64,000 bases of DNA from Rhynchopus euleeides (GCA_963210315.1 OY723238.1:1-64000), one strand, 5' to 3'. Positions 26,673 to 37,000 are shown, counted from the stretch's first letter. The notes: generated from the letters alone by a model not told the origin. Translations and numbers: made by a program.

Positions 26673-26707
26673 CTACAGGCAGGCAGCTCAAGGATTTTCC
26701 AGATCTT
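26673..26707. repeat. Solitary 32-bp minisatellite unit
   Basis: One unit almost identical to the 15-22 kb array (GGCAGGCAGCTCAAGGATTT then TCCAGATCT) lies about 86 bases upstream of the subtilase ATG. It is in the same plus-strand orientation as the array. Confidence 0.9.
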
Positions 26708-27019
26708 CCTGTGTCCATTTTCCTGATTTGCTTGCAGGCATACTCAGCAGTTTGACAAGAATCGGACTGCCCACAGCCCCAGGTTTTCAGCACTCTGAAT
26801 GCACACCAGAATGCCACACTTTTCCCTCAAGGATTTTCTTTCAATGTACTGGAAGGTGAGAGGGATCCAGTTCGGGGATTTGAATCAGCTCTGTATCTGG
26901 GAGTGGTCCTGTGTGACCCAGGCCAGGCTTTAGGCACCGGGGGAGAACAGAACTGCTTATCGAGGTGCCAGGCAGGGAAGCCGACGACATGCTCGAACAA
27001 TAGCTGCTCCACGTCCTCG

Positions 27020-27690
27020 ACAGTCACCCCCCAAGGAGTGACCATTGAAGACGTCCCTGCCTGGAAACGCGCAAAAACAACGGGGTTGAGAGTTTCCCAG
27101 TCGAGTGGTTTCCAAGACCGAACGATCCATCCTTTCAAACCACTCGACCGGGGGAGAAAAGAGGGAGAGAACAGGGGAGAAAGGGCAAAAATAACTTCAC
27201 CATTCAACGCGCTTCGCCTGTATTTCGTTAGTTGATGCGTTGAAATGGTACCACAGCCGCAAACCCGAGCCTGATGAAGGGTGGGGTTAGTGGGTTCGTG
27301 CAGTGCACGTTTTTTGATTGATTGCTGTGGTGGGTGACTTTGTACTCACACGAGTTGTGGGAAAATCGAGGTGAAATGGTTCCTTACTTCTGACTCTGTG
27401 TCAAAGGGGCCACCGGTGACTGCTCCACTCCTCAAACTCGGGTGTCTGCTGCTTGTCAAGTGGCTTCCGAGGTCCACAACGACAGGCAGGGCAGCAGCCG
27501 ATGCCCAAGCAGGAGCGAAAGACGTGCGAACAACGAGGGCCAAACACTCTCGCTCGGAGGAGACTCTTCTGTGGTCTCCCCGAAGGGGAGTGATCGCTAA
27601 AATCGTCCACGACTCGAATCGCGCAAAAAACGAAATGTGACTTTAGTTTCGAAGTCGAGTGGTTTCCCAGACGCAGTGGGCCATTCCAGA
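27020..27690. repeat. Two diverged copies of a ~110-bp segment
   Basis: 27,020-27,130 and 27,575-27,690 share the order CCCC-AAGG-AGTGA, then CGCGCAAAAA, then GTCGAGTGGTTTCC. They are separated by about 450 bases that include the dispersed-repeat copy. Possibly remnants of a non-autonomous element. Confidence 0.5.
27240..27370 (+). repeat. Dispersed repeat family, copy A
   Basis: Contains GAGCCTGATGAAGGGTGGGG preceded by a GTTGA...CACA-rich arm and followed by GCTGTGGTGGGTGAC and TCACACGAG. Related copies lie at 37,455-37,600 and 51,300-51,440, always upstream of a minus-strand gene. Confidence 0.75.
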
Positions 27691-28389
27691 TTTGCAGACA
27701 GCACAGTTTCGTTGCTGCTGGTGAATTGCAGGGGGGGTATGCGGCTTGAATGATGTCGGATGCGTGTCCCCGCCCGATGCAGCGTTGGATCCGGACCTCC
27801 AATGATGCTGTACAAACTAATGTAATGACCCAAGCGGAACCTGACCCCGGCACTCGTGGGTCGTCATGAGCAATGAACATGTCGCTCTGTGGACTCGTAA
27901 GTAGTGTTCAGGTGCAGGTTCACGAGGACGCATCAAGGGGGAAACAATTTTTCGTTGGTAGCAGGATACTGAGACGGAGACTAGGACGTGAATGAGCCAT
28001 CACTCAGTCCTCCACCTCCGTCGATGAGGAGCTACATTTACACGATACGAGGAACCACCGACGACGTGAGGCGTCGGGATTGAACAGAAGAGGCCACGTC
28101 TTATCTCAGTGAGGGGTTTGCGGGAGGTTTTGTCTTTGTAGCCTCATGCTCTGAAGGAGGAAATGGAACGGAGAAAGGGCTCCGATTGGAGGGGTGTTCC
28201 ATTTCCTCCTTCCTTTCGTGTCTGACATCTCTCGCTCGTGCTCTGGGCTCACCAAACCTCCCAAGCACAACGAGACAAGAAGAAGGTCTTGCCACACCTT
28301 TCCAAACCCTGACCGACCAGTCCGAAGGAAAGTAAACACAAAGAAAAAGAAGAAGGGCAAAAAAGGTGGCGATGGCGGACCCTAGGGAG

Positions 28390-28827
28390 TCAAAATTCCT
28401 GGATTTTCGGTGCCATGATGTACATATGGGGTCCGAAACCAGGCCGGTTCTCTGTGCCACTGACTGTGGTGACAACACTTCGACGAGGCTCCTCCTCTGG
28501 GTCTGCTCGGGGGTGCCAAATTGGGAAACAAAAAAAAATACCTGAGTGAGCGCTTGTAGGAACTTTGCACCCAGTCGCCGTAACTACAACGGACTCACAC
28601 ACCACGCACGCATCCCGAACACGCAATATACCAGTCCTCAGTGAAGAGCAGGCATGCTCATCGACACGGGTCGACAAACTGAATGTGGCACTGCCGTTGT
28701 TGTCCTGAAAAGTCATCACACGGGACGTAGCAGCACACTGAGTGCCGCTAAGCTGTAAAAGCAATGATGCAACCGTGTGTTCTGTCGTTGGGAGGAACAC
28801 GTTGTCGACCCTCACAGAAGGCATGCA
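28390..28827 (-). other. Hypothetical coding remnant next to the retrotransposon
   Basis: A minus-strand frame continues through the left direct repeat and on to a stop at 28,390. From the ATG at about 28,827 it reads MPSVRVDNVFLPTTEHT with beta-rich composition for ~95 residues. It then reaches a possible 5' splice site followed by a T-run near 28,540. I recognise no family. It may be the piece of a host gene on the far side of the retroelement insertion, or chance coding. Confidence 0.3.
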
Positions 28828-28845
28828 TCCTCCTCCATGGCACTT

Positions 28846-28931
28846 TGTTTGTGCGCACCTGTGCGTGTATGGGTGTCCATACGTGCGCTGCCAACAGTCT
28901 TTTTTACCGTGACCTGAGCAGGTTATAGCAA
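28846..28931 (-). repeat. Retrotransposon terminal direct repeat, 3' copy
   Basis: Matches 33,998-34,083. It contains the near-palindrome GTATGGGTGTCCATAC (six-base arms, 4-bp spacer) and ACCTGAGCAGGT. These are plausible recognition sites for the element's own tyrosine recombinase. Confidence 0.88.
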
Positions 28932-29600
28932 AAAAGACCTGGTGTCTGCTTCGTGTGCACAAGCGGCCCACTATTGAGCCCCCCCCCCACCCCCCCCCCC
29001 CTGCCTCCCTTGCCGTTTGCTCTGGCCCGTTTCTCAGCCGTACACACTGCGGCCTCGTTTCTTGTCACTCTGTTATTACTCTCCCGGTAGGCTGATCAGC
29101 AGCATTATAACCGGTCCTGTCAGGGGAATCTGGGAGGGGGGACGGGGGAATACTATGTTGCACCGGCTCCCTTCCATGGGAGAGTGCGCTGGGGCTGTAA
29201 CGCCTGGCACGAGGTTCCTAATCGGGGTCTCCGAGGGGCGGAGGAGAGAGTCCTCAGCCGAACATCGGCTTTTATAAACGCAGCAGGAAAACAAAGGACC
29301 GCGAAATTCGACACCTTCACCGTGTTGCGTTGCCCGGAGTACCAGGGCAAGCCCCCCGGAGACTCCACTGTGGTGCCAGGCCCATCAGGGGCATCGCATC
29401 GCATCGACCGGCACACCCTGCGGTGTGGCGTGGCTGTCTTCTCAAGGAGCCGGCATCCTTGCAGCGTTTGGAGGAGCCCTTCAGGAGGCATCACTCAGGG
29501 ACCAACAGCAACTCAACCGCTTGGCGGGAGACCCCCTCATGGGGCTGCACCCGTGCACCGACGACCCATCACGCTAAACGGGAGAACCCCTCAGGGAGAC
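28932..29600. other. Retrotransposon 3' non-coding region with recurrent short hairpins
   Basis: Between the RT/RNase H stop and the 3' repeat: a C-run (28,981-29,000) and, at about 29,168, 29,225, 29,350, 29,379, 29,475, 29,532 and 29,583, imperfect palindromes of the form CCCC-TCA-GGGG. Several are followed by GGCATC. A further one lies just inside the coding frame at 29,641. Spacing is about 51-58 bases over the last four. They may be RNA structure for reverse transcription or a decayed tandem repeat. Confidence 0.6.
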
Positions 29601-30815
29601 TCACCCCGATCCGACAGCACGCCGTTTCTCCAGTGGAAGAGCCCCATCAGGAGGCATCGTTCCGGACTTGCGTTTCCTCTGGTCCCCGCAGGCAGTCGGG
29701 GCACCCCCGGTCGGTGGCAGCGTCTGCACTTCGCTTGGGTCCGTAGGCACCGTGCTTCTCAGGGGCACGCGGCATCCCATCTCCCCCCGGGGGAACCGGG
29801 AGAACCGATCCGCAGGGTTCAACGACGTATGTACATATCTCGCGGCGAAGGAGCATCCCGCATTGCTCAATGTGGAGACGATCTGCCCGATCACTTTTCC
29901 TGCCCAGCCATCTAAAGAGTAGCCCGCGTTCACTCCCTGAACGACAGCGGTGTTGTCGATGAAAAGCACAATGTGGCATGGCGTCTCCAGCCATCTGACA
30001 CAGAAGCCGGCCAAACGTGCTGCAGCGTGCAGTTCCTTGTGATATATGGGGAGGCCGGCCACATCAGGCGGGAACGGCCCGTAGAAACCATGATTGTCGA
30101 CCACACATCCCCACCCGGAGCTGCTGGCATCCGAAAAAACTGCGACCTGCCTGGTCAGAGGGGGCTGCCACATCCGCCACTCGTTCAGCTCAAGCGTTGC
30201 CAGCTCGGTCCTCATGACTTGCCTGCATTCGATAGGGAGGAGCACCGGAGCATCCCAGAAACCGCCGGTCATCTCGCCCGTCTCTGCTCGCCCGGCTCTC
30301 GCCGTGTCAGACATCCAACGAAGGATCGTTGTGAGGTGCGCCAACCGGAGTTTGAGTACATGTGCCCTCCAGACCAGGCAGCCGCACAGCCGCCACCACA
30401 GCCGCATTGGGAGGTGACCCTCCACATCCAGTTCGCGGGCAGCATCACGCACCTTCTCGACCCACGCAGGGGCCAGTCTCCAGCATTTGTCCCGCAGGTC
30501 AAGCTCCATGCCGAGGAATTCCCCCCGACTGCGTATTGGGGTAGTGTCGCCGATGATCACCCGATACCGCCCCCACAGGGCCCGGAACGACTCCGCAGCT
30601 CGTTGCAACAGCGCCGCAGATGTGGAGGCGAACAGCACGTTGTCTACCCATGTGATGTGGTCCACCCCACCCGCAGCAGCCCCCGCCAGCGTTACCGATG
30701 TTGCCTGTGCTAGTTGGGGACTGCCCGTGTAGCCCATGGCCAGGCGACGCATGCGCAAAACCTTGTTTCCCGCCCTGAAGGAGAAGAACCGTCGTGACTC
30801 AGCAGGGAGCTCCAG
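29601..30815 (-). pseudogene. Reverse transcriptase (C-terminal half) and RNase H of the retrotransposon
   Basis: Continuation of the RT domain after the insertion. The frame resumes at FQLELPAESRRFFSF and includes LAMGYTGSPQLAQ (motif B region) and ITWVDNVLFA (motif C). The usual YxDD is WVDN here, with Asn at the second catalytic Asp position. The RNase H domain follows: SDASSSGWG (first Asp), YHKELHAAARLAG (Glu), IDNTAVVQG (Asp) and NPADRFSR (last Asp). It ends in a charged tail with a stop at 29,601. The order RT then RNase H at the 3' end matches YR retroelements. It is inactive as found, because the N-terminal RT half is separated by the inserted segment. Confidence 0.85.
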
Positions 30816-31345
30816 CTGGAAATATAGCTGGAGTCGTGCAGGATCATTCGTGAAGAAATACGAAAGGTAAACGAGAAAAAGTTTTTCGTTGATCGCACGC
30901 CGCGAAGGGCAGGGAACGCGCGGCACTCCGCTCCTGGTCCGTCTCGCCCGCGCCGTCCGCCGCCGTGGGCAGGGAACGCGTGGCATCCTCCGCTGGGCGC
31001 GCGCCGTCTGCAGTCGGCAGGGAACGCTGCGCCTCCAACCCCTCCAGGCGCTCCATCAGCCGGCGGAATTCGTCCCGGGATACGGGTGCCGCCTCGGCTT
31101 TTCCGTCGTCAGACGGGAGCGATTCCTGCTTGTTCTGGGGTGTGGTGGTCGCGGGGGACTTCGCCTTTCCCTTTTTGTCCTTGGCCATTTTCGGATTGTG
31201 TGTGGTTTTTCGTTGATCGCACGACACACACAGAAAATTTTGCCTGCGGAAGTGTTGGTGTGTGATTGGCAGGCGCATAAGACTGTGTGTGACGGCAAGC
31301 ACCTAGCACTTCCCCTATCGCTGCATTTCCGCCTGACAAGTACCT
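30816..31345 (-). mobile_element. About 0.5-kb segment interrupting the RT domain
   Basis: RT motif A (FCDFDFANFF) ends near 31,345 and its continuation (QLELP) begins near 30,812. Between them lies sequence unrelated to RT. It contains an open stretch from MAKDKKGKAKSP at about 31,189 with Lys-rich, then RSLPTA-repeat composition, flanked by two copies of TGCGATCAACGAAAAAC (about 30,884-30,900 and 31,203-31,219). Its final ~55 bases are nearly the same as 22,019-22,078. Potential GT and AG ends exist, but joining them does not restore the RT frame, so an intron is unlikely; a nested insertion is preferred. Confidence 0.65.
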
Positions 31346-32050
31346 TGTTGGAAGAAAAAAAAATTGGCAAAGTCAAAGTCGCAGAAAAGGGTGTTGCGCA
31401 TCATGGTGTCGATGATCTCGGCGTAGGACGGGAGGTGGCACGGAGGCAGGGACACAGACGCCAGACACAGGTTCAGCTGCTTGCAACTCAGGATAAAGCG
31501 CAGGAAACCCACCCGCTTCTTTGCGACGGTGAATGCCCCCGAGTAGAGGGGCCTCGGTGAGGCTTTAGAATCCTGTCGAGGCGCTGGTTCGGCGATGTGC
31601 CCGTTCAGAAGGTCCGGCACCAGGGGCGTGAGGAGTGCGTTCGTGGGGCCCCGCATCCTACCACTCTGTTCCGTTGCATGCTGCTTCAGAAAGTCTGGGG
31701 AGATACATCGGAAGTGTCGGGCTAGTTCGGGGAAGTCAGCGAGGAGGGTCGAGGTATCGATGGGGTCCGAGGGTGCAGGGCTGATCTGGCCATCATAACA
31801 TGCTTTTGGAGCGCGCGTGCCGCTAGTCGAATCAAACCAGGCCGCCGCATAGTCGTACCCCCGGAGCAGCCGGGTCAGCGTGACAGCCACTCCGTCGCCC
31901 CCGCTGACACCACCGTTGAGCCCCACGTGGTTCGATCCGTGTACTGCCGGGTTGTCTCCACGTTGCGATGGCGGCCCAGGGCCTGGGCTGCCTGTTCTCC
32001 TGCTATCTCTGCCGTGTGGGAGAGGGTGGCGTGTCGTACGAGGTGGGGCG
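31346..32050 (-). pseudogene. Reverse transcriptase N-terminal part
   Basis: A minus-strand frame overlapping the recombinase C-terminus encodes the start of RT. Recognisable are FTVAKKRVGFLRFILSCKQL (motif 1/fingers) and LPSYAEIIDTMMRNTLFCDFDFANFF (motif A with a catalytic Asp). The upstream boundary is uncertain; candidate starts include MRGPTNALL at about 31,660. The domain is cut at the insertion, so no complete RT is encoded in one frame. The overlap with the recombinase gene in another frame is known in YR elements. Confidence 0.78.
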
Positions 32051-32813
32051 TCACCCCGAGGTGGGTCTTCGTAAAGCTGAGGTATGTCCGGTACTCCAAC
32101 TCGGGGAACACGTAGCCCTCGGGGGTCGTGCTTCCCACCCTGTTGAGGAGACTGCTCGCCACCTCCGCCGATCGGGGAAAGCTCAGTGTTTGTCCGAGGG
32201 ACTTGCGATCTGTCTTGCCGCCCGCCAGGGTGATCACGATCCTCTCCCCCTGCACCCGCACATGCTTCGCCCGAAGCCGGACCAGGTCCACAAACCGTGC
32301 ACCGATACTGACCTGAAGCAGCAGGGCGTGATGATCGACTGTCTGGCCCGACCTCGCTGCACTGAGGATGGTAGCCACCGGGGGTGTCGCTGCCCGCTTG
32401 GCCTCCAGCCGGTCGAACTCTTTGAACAGGGGGCTCAGGCCCTTCGTGTACGCCGACACCTGACCCACCCGTGCCATTCTGTAGAACGTAATTGCTTGAT
32501 TTGCTGACGAGGCCTGGAAGTGGCCCTGTTGCATCTTCCATTCCACCCACATCAGATACGCCATGTCGTTGCCAATGGTGGGATCGTGGGCCTGAAGGGT
32601 GCTCCGAAAGGCATCCGCCCTCTTCAGCACCGAGAGGAAAGGCTGAGGGGAGGCGTATGCGCTGCGTATCCTCTTCAACGTCAGGTCCTTCAGATCCTCG
32701 ATCGCGTCCGGTTCGATCCCTTCTTTCTTTCGCGACTTGATACGGTCGAAGACCGGCCGCCACTGCTCGTACACAGGGGGAGGGGGGGGAGGGTTTGCCA
32801 GGATTGGAGTCAT
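31875..32813 (-). CDS. Tyrosine recombinase of the retrotransposon
   Basis: Intact 312-residue frame starting at an ATG followed by a Pro-run. It shows the phage-integrase-family catalytic set in order: Arg173 in SIGARFVDLVRL, Lys200 in AGGKTD, His257-x-x-Arg260 in TPHLVRHATL, His282 in ALGRHRN and the nucleophile Tyr291 in TTRQYTDR. It would join the circular DNA intermediate of the element into the genome, replacing an integrase. It sits between Gag and RT and its end overlaps the RT frame. Despite defects in Gag and RT, this gene appears complete and could act in trans. Confidence 0.92.
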   Translation of the reverse strand: MTPILANPPPPPPVYEQWRPVFDRIKSRKKEGIEPDAIEDLKDLTLKRIRSAYASPQPFLSVLKRADAFRSTLQAHDPTIGNDMAYLMWVEWKMQQGHFQASSANQAITFYRMARVGQVSAYTKGLSPLFKEFDRLEAKRAATPPVATILSAARSGQTVDHHALLLQVSIGARFVDLVRLRAKHVRVQGERIVITLAGGKTDRKSLGQTLSFPRSAEVASSLLNRVGSTTPEGYVFPELEYRTYLSFTKTHLGVTPHLVRHATLSHTAEIAGEQAAQALGRHRNVETTRQYTDRTTWGSTVVSAGATEWLSR

Positions 32814-32904
32814 GCACGGGGCGGGGGGATGGAGTTGGGGGGGTGGGGGGAGGGGTTGAGGGGAGGGGAGGGAGGAACAAGGAGGGAGGCACAGGCGGCT
32901 GTCA

Positions 32905-33936
32905 CTTTCCCGCCTGCCGAGGGCCCCTGTTGTTGAACAGCTGGATGGGGCGCCTCTGCGGGTAGGGGTTGCTGCGGTGTTGATGGTGGGGCGGCGGGGG
33001 TGCAGGCTTCGCCTCCTTTGCCTCCTTTGCCTTCAGGTCGTTCGCTGCGACTGCCCGTGCGTCTCCTTCAATTCGAATCTGCCATTCCGCAGAGAACTTG
33101 GTCCAAGCCATGCGCTTGGCCTTGTCCTCGTAGTGCCTCCTAGCCCCCAAACCGAGCGCACCCAGTTTGATGGCTTGGAGGGTCACTACATTTTTATGCA
33201 ACAGCTCCATGGCCGTGCTGTCTGGGGCCGCCCCGTCCCGGCACATCCTGAATCCCAAATCCAGGTTGTCGAATGCCGTGAGGCCTTCCCGCACATGGAA
33301 AGCGTTGGGGTCGCCATTCTGCAGGCCCGACTCGTTGAACGACACCGCACACTTGGAGCGCAGCATCATCCGGCCGGCGTCGCTCTGCACAGCAGTCGTC
33401 CACGTGGCGACCCGCTGGATGTCTATGGCACCCACATCACGGCTGGCCCTGTCCCGGCGCAGCTCAGCCTCCAGGTTGTTCACCTTCCTCACCATGAGGA
33501 GGATCACTTCCTTCAGCCTCTGGGAGTCCATATCATCCAGGAACTCCAGGTTACCCCATCCCTCAGTATTGTGGCCGGCACCATCAGGGTGCACAGTCAC
33601 TGGTGGGAGGAGCCCCGCCTCCGGGCGGGGCTCGCTCTTGGACCCCTCATGGATCCAAGAGCAGACGGGGCACACACGCCTCCCGTCCTCCCTGGCCACC
33701 TGGAACGCCCGCAGCGTTCCTTCCGGGAGGAGCTGTTCCATACAGGTGTACTCCTGAGGCCACACACCGCACAGTTCCCTGCAACCGGCCCATCATGGGC
33801 GGTGGTGCATTCGGGGAACGCGCACCCTTCCTTAGGTGCCACCGGCTCGTACCCGTTCACCAATTGGAGAGGCATCAGGTTGTCTACATCGATGTCGCGC
33901 ACTCTGAAGCGCTCGGCAGTCCTTGGGGCAGCCATG
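32905..33936 (-). pseudogene. Gag-like protein of the retrotransposon (frameshifted)
   Basis: The ATG at 33,936 (MAAPRTAERFRVRD) opens a frame with paired Cys motifs (CAFPECTTAH, CAVCG). It slips near 33,770 in a TGTGTGG run into a second frame that adds another CPVC pair, a long helical/coiled-coil section (LKEVILLMVRKVNNLEAEL) and a basic Pro/His-rich tail ending GPRQAGK. First-gene position, Cys clusters and basic tail suggest a nucleic-acid-binding Gag, but there is no canonical CCHC zinc knuckle. The shift is a dinucleotide or one-base indel. Programmed frameshifting cannot be excluded. Confidence 0.65.
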
Positions 33937-33997
33937 GTGTGAGTGCGGGTGTGTGTGTGTGAGGGGGAAAATGTGTTGCACAAGCGGATCTTTTTGT

Positions 33998-34083
33998 TTG
34001 TGCGCACCTGTGCGTGTATGGGTGTCCATACGTGCGCTGACAACAGTCTTTTTTACCGTGACCTGAGCAGGTTATAGCAAACA
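33998..34083 (-). repeat. Retrotransposon terminal direct repeat, 5' copy
   Basis: Same sequence as 28,846-28,931 apart from one noticed base. Its outer edge encodes the last eight codons and the stop of the EGF-repeat gene. Confidence 0.88.
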
Positions 34084-37000
34084 TCTCCCAGGAGGGCCAC
34101 ATGCCCTTCACCCCCCTGTGCCGCACCTGATCCGCCTCGCCCACTCTGCAGTCCCTCCGGAGACTGCTCGAGGAACTCTTCGAGACACTCCCCCTGCAGA
34201 GCCGCATCGCCGAGGGAGACGCGTGCCCTGCACCGCAGCCAGGCACACACGGCTGCAGTGAGGAGAGCGGCAGCCCCCACAGCGGGCAGCACAACGCACA
34301 GGGTGCAGAACCCACCGCCACCCTCTGTTCTGTGGGGGGGGGGCGCAGCCCCACAGTGCTGTGCCGCGCTGCTGTTCCAGGAGCAGCTGGGGATGAGCAG
34401 ACACTGTGCCTCGCTCTCTTCCGCAGAGCAGGGGTCGGCCAGGCGGCAGGTCGAAGCGGCGCCATCCCAAGCGCAGGGGGAGGGCCCAACCGCCTCGCAG
34501 GCAGTGCGCGAGGCAGCCGAGGCGCAGTCCTGGGTGTGGGCGCAGGCTGCAGGCCGCTCCTCGGCCCACGCCGTTGCGTTTGGACAGACACACCGCCAGA
34601 ACCCGACGCGATCGAGGTCGCTGTCGACGCAATCCTGCCCCGCGGCACGGCAAACCTTGCCGTACAGCTCGCAATCGTCCACCTTGAGGTGAGTCGGCAA
34701 TGGGGCGGGCGGTGACTCCGTCGGGCACTGCGCCAGTCCCCCACTCTTCACAATGCTGCTGTGCGGGGGGGGGCACACACAGCGCCAGAAACCCTTCAGA
34801 GTCTGCTCAGAGTCAACACAAGTCTGCCCTGCAGCAGTGCAGATGTGCCCGTGAGTCATACACTCGTCAACCGTGGGGGCATCTGTCGGTGCGGTGGGAG
34901 CGGCGCCAGGGCAGGTGGCAGGGGCCCCTGCGGTGGACACCTTGTCGTTCGGAGGAGGGCACACGCAGCGCCAGAAACCCTTCAGCGTCTGCTCAGAGTC
35001 AACGCAGGTCTGCCCTGCAGCAGTGCAGATGTGCCCGTGAGTCGTACACTCGTCAACCGTGGGGGGATCTGTCGGTGCGGTGGGTGCAGCGCCAGGGCAG
35101 GTGGCAGGAGCCCCTACAGTGGACACCTTGTCGTTCGGAGGAGGGCACACGCAGCGCCAGAAGCCTTCCAGAGTGTGCTCAGAGTCAACGCAGGTCTGCC
35201 CTGCTGCAGTGCAGATGTGCCCGTGAGTCATACACTCGTCAACCGTGGGTGCATCTGTCGGTGCGGTGGGAGCGGCGCCAGGGCAGGTGGCAGGAGCCCC
35301 TACAGTGGACACCTTGTCGTTCGGAGGAGGGCACACGCAGCGCCAGAAACCCTTCAGCGTCTGCTCAGAGTCAACGCAGGTCTGCCCTGCAGCAGTACAG
35401 ATGTGCCCGTGAGTCGTACACTCGTCAACCGTGGGTGCATCTGTCGGTGCGGTGGGTGCGGCGCCAGGGCAGGTGGCAGGAGCCCCTGCAGTGGACACCT
35501 TGTCGTTCGGAGGAGGGCACACGCAGCGCCAGAAGCCTTCCAGAGTGTGCTCAGAGTCAACGCAGGTCTGCCCTGCAGCAGTACAGATGTGCCCGTGAGT
35601 AGTACACTCGTCAACCGTGGGTGCATCTGTCGGTGCGGTGGGAGCGGCGCCAGGGCAGGTGGCAGGGGCCCCTGCGGTGGACACCTTGTCGTTCGGAGGA
35701 GGGCACACGCAGCGCCAGAAACCCTTCAGCGTCTGCTCAGAGTCAACGCAGGTCTGCCCTGCAGCAGTGCAGATGTGCCCGTGAATCGTGCACTCGTCAA
35801 CCGCGGGGGCGTCAGTCGGTGCGGTGGGTGCGGCGCCAGGGCAGGTGGCAGGAGCCCCTGCAGTGGACACCTTGTCGTTCGGAGGAGGGCACACGCAGCG
35901 CCAGAAACCCTTCAGCGTCTGCTCAGAGTCAACGCAGGTCTGCCCTGCAGCAGTGCAGATGTGCCCGTGAGTCGTACACTCGTCAACCGTGGGGGCATCT
36001 GTCGGTGCGGTGGGTGCGGCGCCAGGGCAGGTGGCAGGAGCCCCTGCAGTGGACACCTTGTCGTTCGGAGGAGGGCACACACAGCGCCAGAAGCCTGCCA
36101 GAGTGTGCTCAGAGTCAACGCAGGTCTGCCCTGCAGCAGTGCAGATGTGCCCGTGAATCGTACACTCGTCAACCGTGGGTGCGTCAGTCGGTGCGGTGGG
36201 TGCGGCGCCAGGGCAGGTGGCAGGAGCCCCTACAGTGGACACCTTGTCGTTCGGAGGAGGGCACACGCAGCGCCAGAAGCCTTCCAGAGTGTGCTCAGAG
36301 TCAACGCAGGTCTGCCCTGCAGCAGTACAGATGTGCCCGTGAGTCGTACACTCGTCAACCGTGGGTGCATCTGTCGGTGCGGTGGGAGCGGCGCCAGGGC
36401 AGGTGGCAGGGGCCCCTGCGGTGGACACCTTGTCGTTCGGAGGAGGGCACACGCAGCGCCAGAAACCCTTCAGCGTCTGCTCAGAGTCAACGCAGGTCTG
36501 CCCTGCAGCAGTACAGATGTGCCCGTGAGTCGTACACTCGTCAACCGTGGGGGCATCTGTCGGTGCGGTGGGTGCGGCGCCAGGGCAGGTGGCAGGAGCC
36601 CCTGCAGTGGACACCTTGTCGTTCGGAGGAGGGCACACGCAGCGCCAGAAGCCTTCCAGAGTGTGCTCAGAGTCAACGCAGGTCTGCCCTGCAGCAGTAC
36701 AGATGTGCCCGTGAGTCGTACACTCGTCAACCGTGGGTGCATCTGTCGGTGCGGTGGGAGCGGCGCCAGGGCAGGTGGCAGGGGCCCCTGCGGTGGACAC
36801 CTTGTCGTTCGGAGGAGGGCACACGCAGCGCCAGAAACCCTTCAGCGTCTGCTCAGAGTCAACGCAGGTCTGCCCTGCAGCAGTGCAGATGTGCCCGTGA
36901 GTCGTACACTCGTCAACCGTGGGGGCATCTGTCGGTGCGGTGGGTGCGGCGCCAGGGCAGGTGGCAGGGGCCCCTGCAGTGGACACCTTGTCGTTCGGAG

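Larger units (their letters stand above)
26588..28845. other. Intergenic region with dispersed repeats
   Basis: About 2.2 kb with no recognised gene apart from a weak open frame at the right end. It holds a solitary 32-bp minisatellite unit (26,673-26,707), a dispersed repeat copy (27,240-27,370) and two diverged copies of a ~110-bp segment (27,020-27,130 and 27,575-27,690), each with GTCGAGTGGTTTCC. Confidence 0.6.
28846..34083 (-). mobile_element. Tyrosine-recombinase retrotransposon (VIPER/Ngaro/DIRS-like), degenerate
   Basis: A minus-strand element of about 5.2 kb bounded by ~86-bp direct repeats (28,846-28,931 and 33,998-34,083; one mismatch noticed). Internal order is Gag-like protein, tyrosine recombinase, then RT with RNase H, with recombinase and RT overlapping in different frames. 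This is the arrangement of YR retroelements rather than LTR-integrase elements, and no DDE integrase or aspartic protease was seen. A short CCGCTTGTGCA motif lies just inside both repeats. Gag has a frameshift near 33,770 and RT is split by a ~0.5-kb insertion, so this copy is not autonomous. Confidence 0.85.

Noticed and set aside
25843..26859. Plus-strand Arg/Pro/Gln-rich frame opposite the subtilase
   Set aside because: Shadow of the protease gene, which has clear catalytic motifs on the minus strand.
30812..31345. Spliceosomal intron in the RT
   Set aside because: GT and AG candidates exist, but none restores the RT frame.
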